64,000 bases of DNA from NCBI RefSeq assembly GCF_029382225.1, contig NZ_JARLTC010000033.1:86990-150989 (forward strand), read 5' to 3'. Source of the DNA: Spongiactinospora sp. TRM90649 (lineage in GTDB: Bacteria; Actinomycetota; Actinomycetes; Streptosporangiales; Streptosporangiaceae). Shown piece by piece: positions 45,116 to 52,731 of this stretch. Below the pieces are notes generated by a model, which saw only the letters and a program-made list of their open reading frames with translations, made no database searches and was not told the origin of the DNA. Every line of letters begins with the position of its first letter. Position 1 is the stretch's first letter. A program made the translations under genes and the position numbers.

Positions 45116-46305
45116 GCGTCGAGACCACACAGCGGCAGGTGGCGGCGCCTCGCGGGCGGCTGCCGTTCGGCGTCTATCTGCTCGCGTTCAGCCTGTTCGC
45201 GATGGGCAGCGCGGAGTTCCTGCTGGCCGGGGTGCTGCCCGCGGTCGCGGGCGACCTGCGGGTCTCGCTGTCCGCCGCCGGGGCGCTGATCTCGGCCTTC
45301 GCCGTCGGCGTCGTCATCGGCGGGCCGCCGTTCGCGATCCTGACGCTGCGCTGGCCGAGGCGGACCACGCTGGTGACCACGCAGGCCGTGTTCGCCGTCT
45401 CGGTGACCGCCGGCCTGCTGACCGGCGATCACACGGTGCTGCTGGTCAGCCGTTTCGTCTGCGGCCTGGCCTACGCGGGGTACTGGGCGGTCGCGGCGGT
45501 CACCGCGGTCGGGCTGGTAACGCCGGAGCGCACCGCGCGTGCCGCCGGCGTGGTGGTCAGCGGGCTCAGCCTGGCGATGATCGCCGGTGGGCCGGCGGGC
45601 GCGTTGCTCAGCCATTTCACCGGGTGGCGGGGCGGCTTCTGGGGCGTGGTCGCGCTGACCGCGCTCGGCGCGGTCCTGACCTTGGTGGCGATGCCCGCGA
45701 CGAGCGGGGGAACGGAGCCCGGCCTGCGGCGGGAACTGCGCACCATGCGCCGGCCGCGGCTGTGGGTCGTGTACGCCATGACCGTCCTGAGCACCGCCGC
45801 CTACATGGTCTCGTTCAACTATCTGGCGCCGTTCCTGACCGACGTCACCGGGGTGCCGGCCGTCTGGGTGCCCGCGATCCTGGCGTTGTTCGGAGCAGGG
45901 GCCTTCGCCGGGTTGTCCGTCGGCGGCAGGATCGCCGACCGGTGGCCCTTCGCCGCGTTGCTGCTGGGGGCGTCGGGCATTCTCGGTGTCTCGGCGCTGC
46001 TGGCCGTGCTGGCGGGGAACGCGGTCGCGGTGGTGCCGCTGGTCGCCCTGCTCGGGGTCGCCGCGTTCGTCCTGAATCCGGCCATCTTCGGGCGGGTGTT
46101 CACCATCGCGGCGGAGGCGCCGACGCTGGCCGGGGCGACCACGGTCTCGGCGTTCCAGCTCGGCATCAGCCTGGTCCCGGCGCTCGCCGGGACGGTGCTG
46201 AACTCCGGTGCGGGCGTCGCCGCCGTTCCCTGGCTGGGGGTCTGCCTGGCGGCGGCCGTCGTGCCGGCCGTCCTGCTGGACCGCCGGATGTCACGCGGCC
46301 GCTAG
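45112..46305 (+). CDS. MFS transporter, Cmx/CmlR-like
   Basis: A 397-residue, 12-segment major facilitator similar to chloramphenicol-type exporters. Marks: VYLLAFSLFAMGSAEFLLAG (the D/E-containing segment 1 of DHA1 pumps), TLRWPRRTTLVTTQAVFA (motif-A-like loop) and AGGPAGALLSHFTGWRGGFW (motif C region). GTG 45112 follows GGTGAGGGG and overlaps the stop of the 26-residue ORF. The XRE-cupin gene is divergent. Its end overlaps the hydrolase remnant by 15 bases. Confidence 0.88.
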   Translation: MSVETTQRQVAAPRGRLPFGVYLLAFSLFAMGSAEFLLAGVLPAVAGDLRVSLSAAGALISAFAVGVVIGGPPFAILTLRWPRRTTLVTTQAVFAVSVTAGLLTGDHTVLLVSRFVCGLAYAGYWAVAAVTAVGLVTPERTARAAGVVVSGLSLAMIAGGPAGALLSHFTGWRGGFWGVVALTALGAVLTLVAMPATSGGTEPGLRRELRTMRRPRLWVVYAMTVLSTAAYMVSFNYLAPFLTDVTGVPAVWVPAILALFGAGAFAGLSVGGRIADRWPFAALLLGASGILGVSALLAVLAGNAVAVVPLVALLGVAAFVLNPAIFGRVFTIAAEAPTLAGATTVSAFQLGISLVPALAGTVLNSGAGVAAVPWLGVCLAAAVVPAVLLDRRMSRGR

Positions 46306-46461
46306 CGTGCGCAGGAAGTCGCCGAGGACGGCGTTGTAGGCGTCGGGGCGTTCCATGTTGGGGTCTTTGCACATGCCGTGGTCCAGGAAGCCGCCGTACA
46401 GCAGGACGACGGGGGCGCCGGAGCCGGTGTCCAGCCAGAAGGGTTCATCTATGACAACCAA
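46291..46461 (-). pseudogene. Alpha/beta hydrolase with its middle deleted
   Basis: A 56-residue frame in which the N-terminal strand and oxyanion region of an alpha/beta hydrolase, EPFWLDTGSGAPVVLLYGGF and LDHGMC, is joined without a gap to the family's C-terminus, DPNMERPDAYNAVLGDFLRT. The nucleophile elbow and catalytic Asp/His are gone; about 200 residues are missing at a sharp junction near 46375. It is divergent from MarR at 46510 and keeps its promoter region, so it was once that regulator's target. Confidence 0.7.
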
Positions 46462-46500
46462 GGTGTCATTTCTTGGGCAAGATGGCAACCAAGGTGTCAT
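46455..46500. promoter_or_regulatory. Two direct repeats, probable MarR operators
   Basis: CAACCAAGGTGTCAT occurs at 46455-46469 and 46486-46500, 31 bases apart (three helical turns), between the divergent hydrolase remnant and MarR. The first copy with its flank forms the imperfect palindrome ATGACA-N7-TGTCAT. Confidence 0.6.
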
Positions 46501-46509
46501 GATGGTGAG

Positions 46510-46971
46510 GTGAACGAGACTCGCCGCGACCCGGTGACCGACCGGCTCAGTGAGGTGTTCGACCTGGTGGGGCCGCTCTACCGGCGCGCGCAGCGCAAGG
46601 TGGAGCAGGACGCGCCGATCGAGGGGTTGTCGGTGGGGGTACGGGCGGTGCTCTGCATGCTGCACGAGCACGGCCCGATGACGGTCCCGCAGATGGGGCG
46701 GGTGCAGGCGCTGAGCCGTCAGTTCGTGCAGCGGATGACCAACGACGCGGCCGGGCTGGGGCTGGTGGAGTTCGCCGCGAACCCGGCGCACAAGCGGTCC
46801 TCGCTGATCATGCTCACCGGCCCGGGGCGGGCCGCCATCACCGCGATGATCGCGCGGGAGCGCGCCGTGCTGCGGCAGATCGGCGGCGACCTGACCGACG
46901 CCGAGGTCACCGCGTGCCTGCGGGTCCTGTCGCGGCTACTGCGGCTGCTCGACGACGTCGAGGTGGACTGA
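46510..46971 (+). CDS. MarR family regulator
   Basis: A 153-residue MarR protein: GLSVGVRAVLCMLHEHGPMT, then VPQMGRVQALSRQFVQRMTN (recognition helix) and FAANPAHKRSSLIMLTGPGR (wing). It starts at GTG 46510 behind GATGGTGAGG, directly after the two direct repeats. Its former divergent partner is the deleted hydrolase. The LysE-type gene is convergent, with stops touching at 46971/46972. Confidence 0.9.
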   Translation: MNETRRDPVTDRLSEVFDLVGPLYRRAQRKVEQDAPIEGLSVGVRAVLCMLHEHGPMTVPQMGRVQALSRQFVQRMTNDAAGLGLVEFAANPAHKRSSLIMLTGPGRAAITAMIARERAVLRQIGGDLTDAEVTACLRVLSRLLRLLDDVEVD

Positions 46972-47589
46972 TCATCCGCCGATGAGGTGGGCGGCCAGGA
47001 GCCAGGCGCCGAGCGCGATCATGGCCGCGCCGGACAGGCGGCCGAGCAGGCGGGCCGAGCCCGGCCGTACGGCGAGGACGCTGCGGGTGAGGCGGCCGAC
47101 GGCCAGGTAGAACAGGCCCACGGTGAGGATGAAGGTCAGGCCGAGGGCGATGATCTGCGCGGCGATCGGCCAGGCGTCGCGGGGGTCGGTGAACTGCGGC
47201 AGCAGCGCGACGAAGATCAGCAGCCCTTTGGGGTTGAGCGCGCTGACGCCGATCCCGCGCAGGAACACGCCCCGTTCCCCGGCGGGCGTCCCCCGCGTCG
47301 CCGCCGCGCCGGGCCGCGCGGCGAACGTGGTCACGCCGTGCCAGATCAGATAGGCGCCACCGGCCACGGTGAGGACGCCGAGCAGGCCGGGGTCGCCGGC
47401 GACCAGCGCGCCCACCCCGGCCGCGACCGCCAGGGTGACCGCCGCGTACCCGGCGACCAGCCCGCCCACGGCCAGGTAGACGGGCCTGCCGCGCGCCCCG
47501 GCGCCGATGATGAAGGCCCAGTCGGGTCCGGGAACGGCGATGAGCGCGAGTGAGACCACCCAGAAGGCGACCACTGATTCTGCGGCCAC
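46972..47589 (-). CDS. LysE family translocator
   Basis: A 205-residue amino-acid exporter of the LysE/RhtB family with six membrane segments. The N-terminal family motif is SLALIAVPGPDWAFIIGAGA (the PGPD turn), with ALNPKGLLIFVALLPQFTDP as the second signature. It is divergent from the Lrp-type gene at 47701, the standard pair in which the regulator turns on export when an amino acid is in excess. A 16-bp palindrome lies 17 bases upstream. Confidence 0.9.
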   Translation of the reverse strand: MAAESVVAFWVVSLALIAVPGPDWAFIIGAGARGRPVYLAVGGLVAGYAAVTLAVAAGVGALVAGDPGLLGVLTVAGGAYLIWHGVTTFAARPGAAATRGTPAGERGVFLRGIGVSALNPKGLLIFVALLPQFTDPRDAWPIAAQIIALGLTFILTVGLFYLAVGRLTRSVLAVRPGSARLLGRLSGAAMIALGAWLLAAHLIGG

Positions 47590-47605
47590 GGAATCAAATC
47601 TCCTT

Positions 47606-47621
47606 ACAAATGAGCATTTGT
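47606..47621. promoter_or_regulatory. Probable Lrp/AsnC binding site
   Basis: ACAAATG-AG-CATTTGT, perfect 7-bp arms in an AT-rich gap, 17 bases before the LysE-type start and 80 bases before the Lrp-type start. Confidence 0.6.
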
Positions 47622-47700
47622 CCGAAGAATAGTGAGATCAGCTGCGAAAGTGCTTCCGACTTCTCCTCGACCCGAGCACATCGGTGGGAGAATCTTCCAC

Positions 47701-48171
47701 ATGGACGCGATCGATCGGAAGATCCTTGCCCTGCTGCAGGAGGAGGGCCGGATGACGATCACCGAACTGGCGGCCCGGGTCGGGCTGAGCGTGTCGCCCT
47801 GCCACCGCCGGCTGCGGGAGCTGGAGCGCGACGGCACGATCCTGGGCTACCGGGCGGTCGTCGAGCCGTCCGCCCTCGGGCTCACCTTCCAGGCGCTGGT
47901 GTTCGTCACCATGCGGCAGGAGGATCGCGACACCCTGCTCGGTTTCGAGGAGGCGGTGGCCCGGGTGCCCGAGGTGCTGCAGGCGCAGCGGCTGTTCGGC
48001 GACCCCGACTACCTGCTGCGCATCGCCACCGCCGACCTGACCGCCTACCAGGAGCTGGAGGACGACGTGCTGTCGGCGCTGCCGGGGGTGCAGCGGCTCA
48101 ACTCCACGCTGGTGATGAAGCACGTGGTGAACGACCGTCCGCTGCCGACGGCCCCGCCGCGCGGGCGGTGA
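47701..48171 (+). CDS. Lrp/AsnC family regulator
   Basis: A 156-residue Lrp/AsnC protein starting MDAIDRKILALLQEEGRMTI. HTH: TELAARVGLSVSPCHRRLRE, then ERDGTILGYRAVVEPSALGL; the RAM ligand domain includes FGDPDYLLRIATADLTAYQE (the G-DYLL effector loop). The start at 47701 is the family start; open sequence continues upstream but is not similar. It probably controls the divergent LysE-type exporter. Confidence 0.92.
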   Translation: MDAIDRKILALLQEEGRMTITELAARVGLSVSPCHRRLRELERDGTILGYRAVVEPSALGLTFQALVFVTMRQEDRDTLLGFEEAVARVPEVLQAQRLFGDPDYLLRIATADLTAYQELEDDVLSALPGVQRLNSTLVMKHVVNDRPLPTAPPRGR

Positions 48172-48275
48172 CCGGCCGGGCCGCGCGCGCCGTTATCCGG
48201 TGGCATCGCGTTCACCGGGCGGGTTAGCGTGGTGCTCCGGTCCGCGCCCGCCGGCCGGTGGATTGGAGGCGCGGG

Positions 48276-49001
48276 ATGTCCGCTCGGCTCGTGGCGCTCT
48301 GCTTCGACGCGAACGACCCGCCCGCGCTGGCGCGCTTCTGGGCCGGGGTCCTGGGCTGGGAGACGACCGGGAGCCCCGGAGATGGCCTCGCGCTCGTACC
48401 TGACGACGACACCGGGTTCGGCCTGCGCTTCCTGCCGAGCACGGCGAAGAAGACCGGCGAGAACCGGATGCACTTCGATCTGACCAGCACGTCCCCGGAC
48501 GACCAGCGGCGGACGGTGGAGCGGGCGCTCACCCTGGGCGGGCGGCACATCGACGTCGGGCAGCGCCCCGAAGAGGGTCATGTCGTGCTCGCCGACCCCG
48601 AGGGCAACGAGTTCTGCGTGATCGAGCCGGGCAACGCCTTCCTGGCCGAATGCGGGTTCGTCGGGGCGCTCGCGTGCGACGGCTCGCCGGAGGTCGGCTA
48701 CTTCTGGAGCCGGGCGCTGGACTGGCCGCTGGTCTGGGACCAGGACCGGGAGACCGCGATCCGCTCGCCGCACGGCGGCCCGAAGATCACCTGGGGTGGT
48801 CCGCCGCTGATGCCCAAGACGGGCAGGAACCGGCTGCACTTCGATCTCGTGCCGCCCGCCGACGGTGATCCCCGGTCGGAGGCCGAGCGTCTTGTCTGCT
48901 TGGGGGCGACCCTGCTCGAACCGGTACGGCCCGGCGCCGGCCGGGTGGCGATGGCCGATCCCGACGGCAACGAGTTCTGTGTGCTGTCCGCCGGCGAATG
49001 A
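48276..49001 (+). CDS. Two-module VOC family protein
   Basis: A 241-residue protein with two VOC modules of the glyoxalase-like domain type (Glyoxalase_6). Module 1: LVALCFDANDPPALARFWAG to EGHVVLADPEGNEFCVIEPG. Module 2: CGFVGALACDGSPEVGYFWS to RVAMADPDGNEFCVLSAGE. The repeated DPxGNEFCV strand is characteristic. MSARLVALC at 48276 is the likely start. A 30-bp perfect palindrome follows the stop. Confidence 0.85.
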   Translation: MSARLVALCFDANDPPALARFWAGVLGWETTGSPGDGLALVPDDDTGFGLRFLPSTAKKTGENRMHFDLTSTSPDDQRRTVERALTLGGRHIDVGQRPEEGHVVLADPEGNEFCVIEPGNAFLAECGFVGALACDGSPEVGYFWSRALDWPLVWDQDRETAIRSPHGGPKITWGGPPLMPKTGRNRLHFDLVPPADGDPRSEAERLVCLGATLLEPVRPGAGRVAMADPDGNEFCVLSAGE

Positions 49002-49006
49002 ACCGG

Positions 49007-49036
49007 GTGGCGATCCACCGATCGGTGGATCGCCAC
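49007..49036. terminator. Perfect 30-bp palindrome after the VOC gene
   Basis: GTGGCGATCCACCGA and its exact complement lie 6 bases after the stop. In RNA this gives a stem of 13 pairs with a 4-base loop, a good terminator candidate without U-tract. Confidence 0.55.
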
Positions 49037-49352
49037 GGTCGATCGGCTGACCGCGCGGCCCCGCCGTCCGGCAGGCAGGTCCCGTCCACTGGGGGAGATC
49101 AGGGTCCTCGGGCTCGACCCCCTGCGGGACCACGCGGTACTGACCCGGCGGCGTTCAGTTGCAGTCCGGCCGGCTGCCTGACCGCCTCCAGGTCGGCGAG
49201 GCGCTGGAACTCTACGGCCCCTTCTACCACGACCCGGCCGGTCCATCACCGAGGCCACGGTGAAGAGAACCCTGTTGAACATCTACGCCAAGCTCGGGGT
49301 GAGCGATCGCCGATGTACCATTTAGCTAATACCTTAGTGAAAGGGTGGTTTG
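49037..49352. other. Gene debris before the GntR operon
   Basis: No intact gene is visible. Around 49160-49235 the plus strand reads RLPDRLQVGEALELYGPFYH, not assignable, then a LuxR-type HTH remnant follows (listed separately). The last 30 bases contain CTAATACCTTAG (49326-49337), probably part of the GntR promoter. Confidence 0.4.
49242..49325 (+). pseudogene. LuxR-type HTH remnant
   Basis: The frame reads SITEATVKRTLLNIYAKLGV and SDRR before a stop, the recognition helix and end of a NarL/LuxR HTH. Everything upstream of it is missing. It may be the tail of a lost response regulator. Confidence 0.55.
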
Positions 49353-49736
49353 GTGATGATCGAGTTTCAGCTCGACCGCGGTTCGGGGGTGCCGACCTAC
49401 CTGCAGCTCGTTCACCAGGTCAAGGCCGCCATGCGGCTCGGCGCGCTCAAGCCGGGCGACCAGCTCCCGACGGCCCGCGAGGTGGTGGAGAAGCTGGCGA
49501 TCAACCCCAATACGGTGCTCAAGGCCTACCGTGAGCTGGAGCGCGAGGGCCTGGTGGAGGCGCTGCCCGGCATGGGCACGTTCGTGCGGCGGGTCATTGG
49601 CGGGGCCACGTTCGCCGAGCACGCGCGGCTGCGCGGCGGGCTTGCCTCCTGGGTGCGCGAATGCCGGCAGGCCGGGCTCGCCGAAGAGGACATGAAGGCG
49701 CTGTTCGACTCCGTGCTCATGGAGGCGGTCGCGTGA
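49353..49736 (+). CDS. GntR family regulator, YtrA-like
   Basis: A 127-residue short GntR protein of the YtrA group. The winged helix is GVPTYLQLVHQVKAAMRLGA, LKPGDQLPTAREVVEKLAIN and PNTVLKAYRELEREGLVEAL, with wing PGMGTFVRRVIGG; the short C-terminal tail has no ligand domain. Possible starts are TTG 49350, GTG 49353 and ATG 49356; GTG best suits the AAGGG 7 bases upstream. Its stop overlaps the ATPase gene (GTGA). YtrA-type proteins repress adjoining ABC transporters. Confidence 0.9.
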   Translation: MMIEFQLDRGSGVPTYLQLVHQVKAAMRLGALKPGDQLPTAREVVEKLAINPNTVLKAYRELEREGLVEALPGMGTFVRRVIGGATFAEHARLRGGLASWVRECRQAGLAEEDMKALFDSVLMEAVA

Positions 49737-50557
49737 ACGCGGTCGAGGTGCGCGGCCTGCACATACGGGGCCTGCGCGACTGCGCGTTCGCGATCCCTCG
49801 CGGGCGGGTCGCGGCGCTCGTCGGCCCGAACGGCGTCGGCAAGACGACCTTGATGCATGTGCTGGTCGGGCTGCTCGCACCGGCCGGGGGCACGGTCACG
49901 ACGGCCGGTGACGTGGCGTTCATGGCGCAGGACAAACCGCTCTTCCACGGGTTCACCGTGGCCGAGCTGCTCACGTTCGGGCGCCGGACCAACCCGGTCT
50001 GGGACGAGGCCGCCGCCCGGTCCCGGCTGGCGGAGCTGGACATCCCGCTGGACCGCAGGGCGCGCCGGCTGTCGGGCGGGCAGCAGGCGCAGGTCGCGCT
50101 CACCCTGGCGCTGGCCCGGCGGCCCGCGCTGCTCGTCCTGGACGAGCCGCTGGCCAACCTCGACCCGCTGGCCAGGCACGACGTGATGCGGGCGCTGATG
50201 GCCGAGGTCGCCGAGCGCGAGCTGACCGTGCTGATCTCCTCGCACGTGATCGCCGACCTGCGCGACACCTGTGACTGGCTGATCGTGCTCAACGGCGGGC
50301 GCGTGCAGGTCGGCGGCGACATCGACGAGCTGCTGGAACGTCATCTGCTGCTGACCGGCCCGCCCGGGCTCGCCGAGCCGGCGCAGGTGGTGGCGGCGGG
50401 CCGCGCCGGCGGTCAGGTCACGCTGCTGGTCAAGGACGCGGGCGCGCTTGACCCCCGGTGGTCGGCGCGGGGCGTGGGCCTGGACGAGCTCGTCATGGCC
50501 TACCTGCGCAGCCCCGAATCGGCGGCCCTGCCCAGGCTCGCGGGGGTGCCCCAATGA
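49733..50557 (+). CDS. ABC transporter ATPase
   Basis: A 274-residue ATPase: Walker A VGPNGVGKTTLMHVLVGL, signature RRLSGGQQAQVALTLALARR, Walker B LLVLDEPLANLDPLARHD and H-loop ISSHVIADLRDTCDW. It starts at GTG 49733 overlapping the GntR stop, and its stop overlaps the permease start (ATGA). The GntR-ATPase-permease order is typical for YtrA-controlled transporters induced by cell-wall antibiotics. Confidence 0.92.
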   Translation: MNAVEVRGLHIRGLRDCAFAIPRGRVAALVGPNGVGKTTLMHVLVGLLAPAGGTVTTAGDVAFMAQDKPLFHGFTVAELLTFGRRTNPVWDEAAARSRLAELDIPLDRRARRLSGGQQAQVALTLALARRPALLVLDEPLANLDPLARHDVMRALMAEVAERELTVLISSHVIADLRDTCDWLIVLNGGRVQVGGDIDELLERHLLLTGPPGLAEPAQVVAAGRAGGQVTLLVKDAGALDPRWSARGVGLDELVMAYLRSPESAALPRLAGVPQ

Positions 50558-51546
50558 TCTGGCTCACCTGGCGTCAGCACCGCGCCCAACTCCTGATCGC
50601 CTCGGGGCTGCTGCTCGCGCTCGCCGCGATGTTCCTCATCTCCGGCGCGGAGGCCGGCGGGTTCCGCGCTGGGCACCCCACCCTGCCCGAGGGCGACATG
50701 CGGGCCGGACTCAACGAGCGGTACCAGGTGATCTACACGATCTTCGGCTGGCTGCCCATCGTCGCTCCCGCCCTGGTCGGCGCGTTCCTGGGCGCGCCGC
50801 TGCTGGGCGGCGAGTACGAACGCGGCACCCACCAGCTCGCCTGGACCCAGTCGGTGCCGATCGGCAGGTGGCTGGCCGTCAAGCTCGGCCTGCTGTCGGC
50901 CGCCGTCGTCGCGGGCGGGCTCGCGCTGTCGGCGATGATCGCGCTGTGGCGGCCGGTCTTCGGCAGGCAGGACGTGTTCGGCAACATCGGCGTTTTCAAC
51001 ATGGTCGGGATCATGCCCGCGGCGTGGTGGCTGTTCGCGTTCGCGCTGGGCACGGCGGCCGGGGCGCTGCTGCGCAGGACGATGCCCGCGATGGGGGTCG
51101 TCGTCGCGGCGGTCGCACTGGTCACGTTCGGGCTGTTCAGCCTGAGCGATCACTACGCCGTGCCGTCCCGCGTGGTGACCACGGACTACGCGGCGCTGCT
51201 GGAGAACGACGCCAGGCTCGTGCGGCGGGCCTGGCTGAGCCCCGACGGCCGGGAGAGCGCCGGGCCGCCGCCTGCGGTGTGCCCGCGCGGCGGCGGCGCC
51301 AGGGAGCAGGAGGCGTTCGAGCGCTGCCTGCTGGACAAGGGCTACCGCCAGGTGGCCTACGTCCACCTCGCGGACCGGTTCTGGCGGTTCCAGCTCACCG
51401 AGGCCGCGATCCTCGTGGCCGGGAGCCTGCTGCTGAGCGCGGTGACCGTACGGCGGACGCTCACTCGAACAGGGCGCGCCCCCAGTGGTCGGCCGCGTCC
51501 CGGACGCCGGGAGGAACCGCGAACAGGCCGCTGGAGACGTGCTTGA
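50554..51546 (+). CDS. ABC transporter permease with antisense C-terminal extension
   Basis: A 330-residue membrane protein starting MIWLTWRQHRAQLLIASGLL. It has about six membrane segments, with FGWLPIVAPALVGAFLGAPL and GGEYERGTHQLAWTQSVPIG (a phrase found in actinobacterial permeases of this group) and EAAILVAGSLLLSAVTVRRT as last segment. After VRRTLTRTG the frame runs on for about 25 residues, rich in Arg, Pro and Gly, on the antisense of the efeB 3' end; that tail is probably not conserved. Confidence 0.87.
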   Translation: MIWLTWRQHRAQLLIASGLLLALAAMFLISGAEAGGFRAGHPTLPEGDMRAGLNERYQVIYTIFGWLPIVAPALVGAFLGAPLLGGEYERGTHQLAWTQSVPIGRWLAVKLGLLSAAVVAGGLALSAMIALWRPVFGRQDVFGNIGVFNMVGIMPAAWWLFAFALGTAAGALLRRTMPAMGVVVAAVALVTFGLFSLSDHYAVPSRVVTTDYAALLENDARLVRRAWLSPDGRESAGPPPAVCPRGGGAREQEAFERCLLDKGYRQVAYVHLADRFWRFQLTEAAILVAGSLLLSAVTVRRTLTRTGRAPSGRPRPGRREEPRTGRWRRA

Positions 51547-52711
51547 TGTACTCGTTGAGCACGTCTCGCCGGGCCAGGGCCAGCTGCACCGGGACGAACT
51601 GGGTGCGCGGGTCGCGCTGGTAGGCCATGAAGAACAGGCCGGCGTCCAGGCGGCCCAGGCCGTCGGAGCCGTCGACGTAGTTGTAGCCCCGGCGCAGCAT
51701 CCGCGCGCCGTCGTTGGCGGAGGGATGGGCCAGGCGCACGTGGGCCACGTCGGCGATCACCGGCTGCCCGTCGGGGCCCTTCCTGGTGAGGTCGAGCTCG
51801 TCGAACTCCCGCTGGTGGCCCAGCCCGGCCCCTTCGCCCTTGGTCCTGCCGAAGATCCTCTCCTGTTCTGCCAGGGAGGTGCGGTCCCACGTCTCGATGT
51901 GCATCCTGATCTTACGGGTGACCAGGTAGCAGCCGCCGGCCAGCCAGGCGGGGCCGTCCTTGCCCGCGACCCACAGGTGGTCGCGGAGCATCGCGGTGTC
52001 CTCCAGCTTCAGGTTGGCGGTGCCGTCCTTGAAGCCCATCAGGTTGCGCGGGGTGGCCTGGGCGCGGGAGGTGGAGGAGGTACGGCCGAAGCCGAGCTGG
52101 GAGTAGCGCACGGTGACGCGGCCGAAGCCGATCCTGGCCAGGTTGCGGATGGCGTGCACGGCCACCTGCGGGTCGTCGGCGCACGCCTGGACGCACAGGT
52201 CGCCGCCGGAGATCTCCGGGATCAGCGCCTCGCCGGGGAATCTGGGCAGCGGGGCCAGCGCGGCGGGTTTCTTGGCGGCGAGCCCGAACCGGTCGTCGAA
52301 CAGCGAGGCGCCGAACCCGATGGTCAGGGTGAGGCCGGACGGCGGCAGCCCCAGCGCCTCGCCGGTGTCGTCCGGCGGGGCCTCGGGGACCCCGCCGAGG
52401 GCGCCGAACGTGCCGGCCTCCTGGCCCTGCGTCATGCGGGCGGCGGCGGCCGTCCACTCCTGCAGCAGCCCGGCCAGTTCGGCCCGGTCGCGGGTGGTGA
52501 CGTCGAACGTCGCGAAGTGCAGCCGGTCCTGTGCGGGGGTGACGATCCCGGCCTGCTGGGGGCCATAGAAGGGGACCGGGCCCGGGGCCGAGACGGTCTG
52601 GATGGCCTGGGGTTCCCCGCTCAGGGCGCGGGCGGCCAGCGCGCCCGCGCCGGCGGCGGCGACCCCCGCCGCTCCGATGCCGAACATCGTGCGGCGGCTG
52701 ATGGCGCTCAC
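51461..52711 (-). CDS. efeB: Deferrochelatase/peroxidase EfeB (DyP type)
   Basis: A 416-residue dye-decolourising peroxidase of the EfeB class. It has a Tat signal, SRRTMFGIGAAGVAAAGAGA, so it is exported folded with heme. The DyP motif is NLMGFKDGTANLKLE (catalytic Asp), the proximal heme His is in ADVAHVRLAHPSAND, and the distal region ends RRGYNYVDGSDGLGRLDAGL. In EfeUOB it oxidises ferrous iron or removes iron from heme outside the membrane. It is the third gene after efeU and efeO; the 86-bp 3' overlap with the convergent permease gene is unusual. Confidence 0.94.
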   Translation of the reverse strand: MSAISRRTMFGIGAAGVAAAGAGALAARALSGEPQAIQTVSAPGPVPFYGPQQAGIVTPAQDRLHFATFDVTTRDRAELAGLLQEWTAAAARMTQGQEAGTFGALGGVPEAPPDDTGEALGLPPSGLTLTIGFGASLFDDRFGLAAKKPAALAPLPRFPGEALIPEISGGDLCVQACADDPQVAVHAIRNLARIGFGRVTVRYSQLGFGRTSSTSRAQATPRNLMGFKDGTANLKLEDTAMLRDHLWVAGKDGPAWLAGGCYLVTRKIRMHIETWDRTSLAEQERIFGRTKGEGAGLGHQREFDELDLTRKGPDGQPVIADVAHVRLAHPSANDGARMLRRGYNYVDGSDGLGRLDAGLFFMAYQRDPRTQFVPVQLALARRDVLNEYIKHVSSGLFAVPPGVRDAADHWGRALFE

Positions 52712-52731
52712 GGCGGCTCCCTTCCCGTTCC

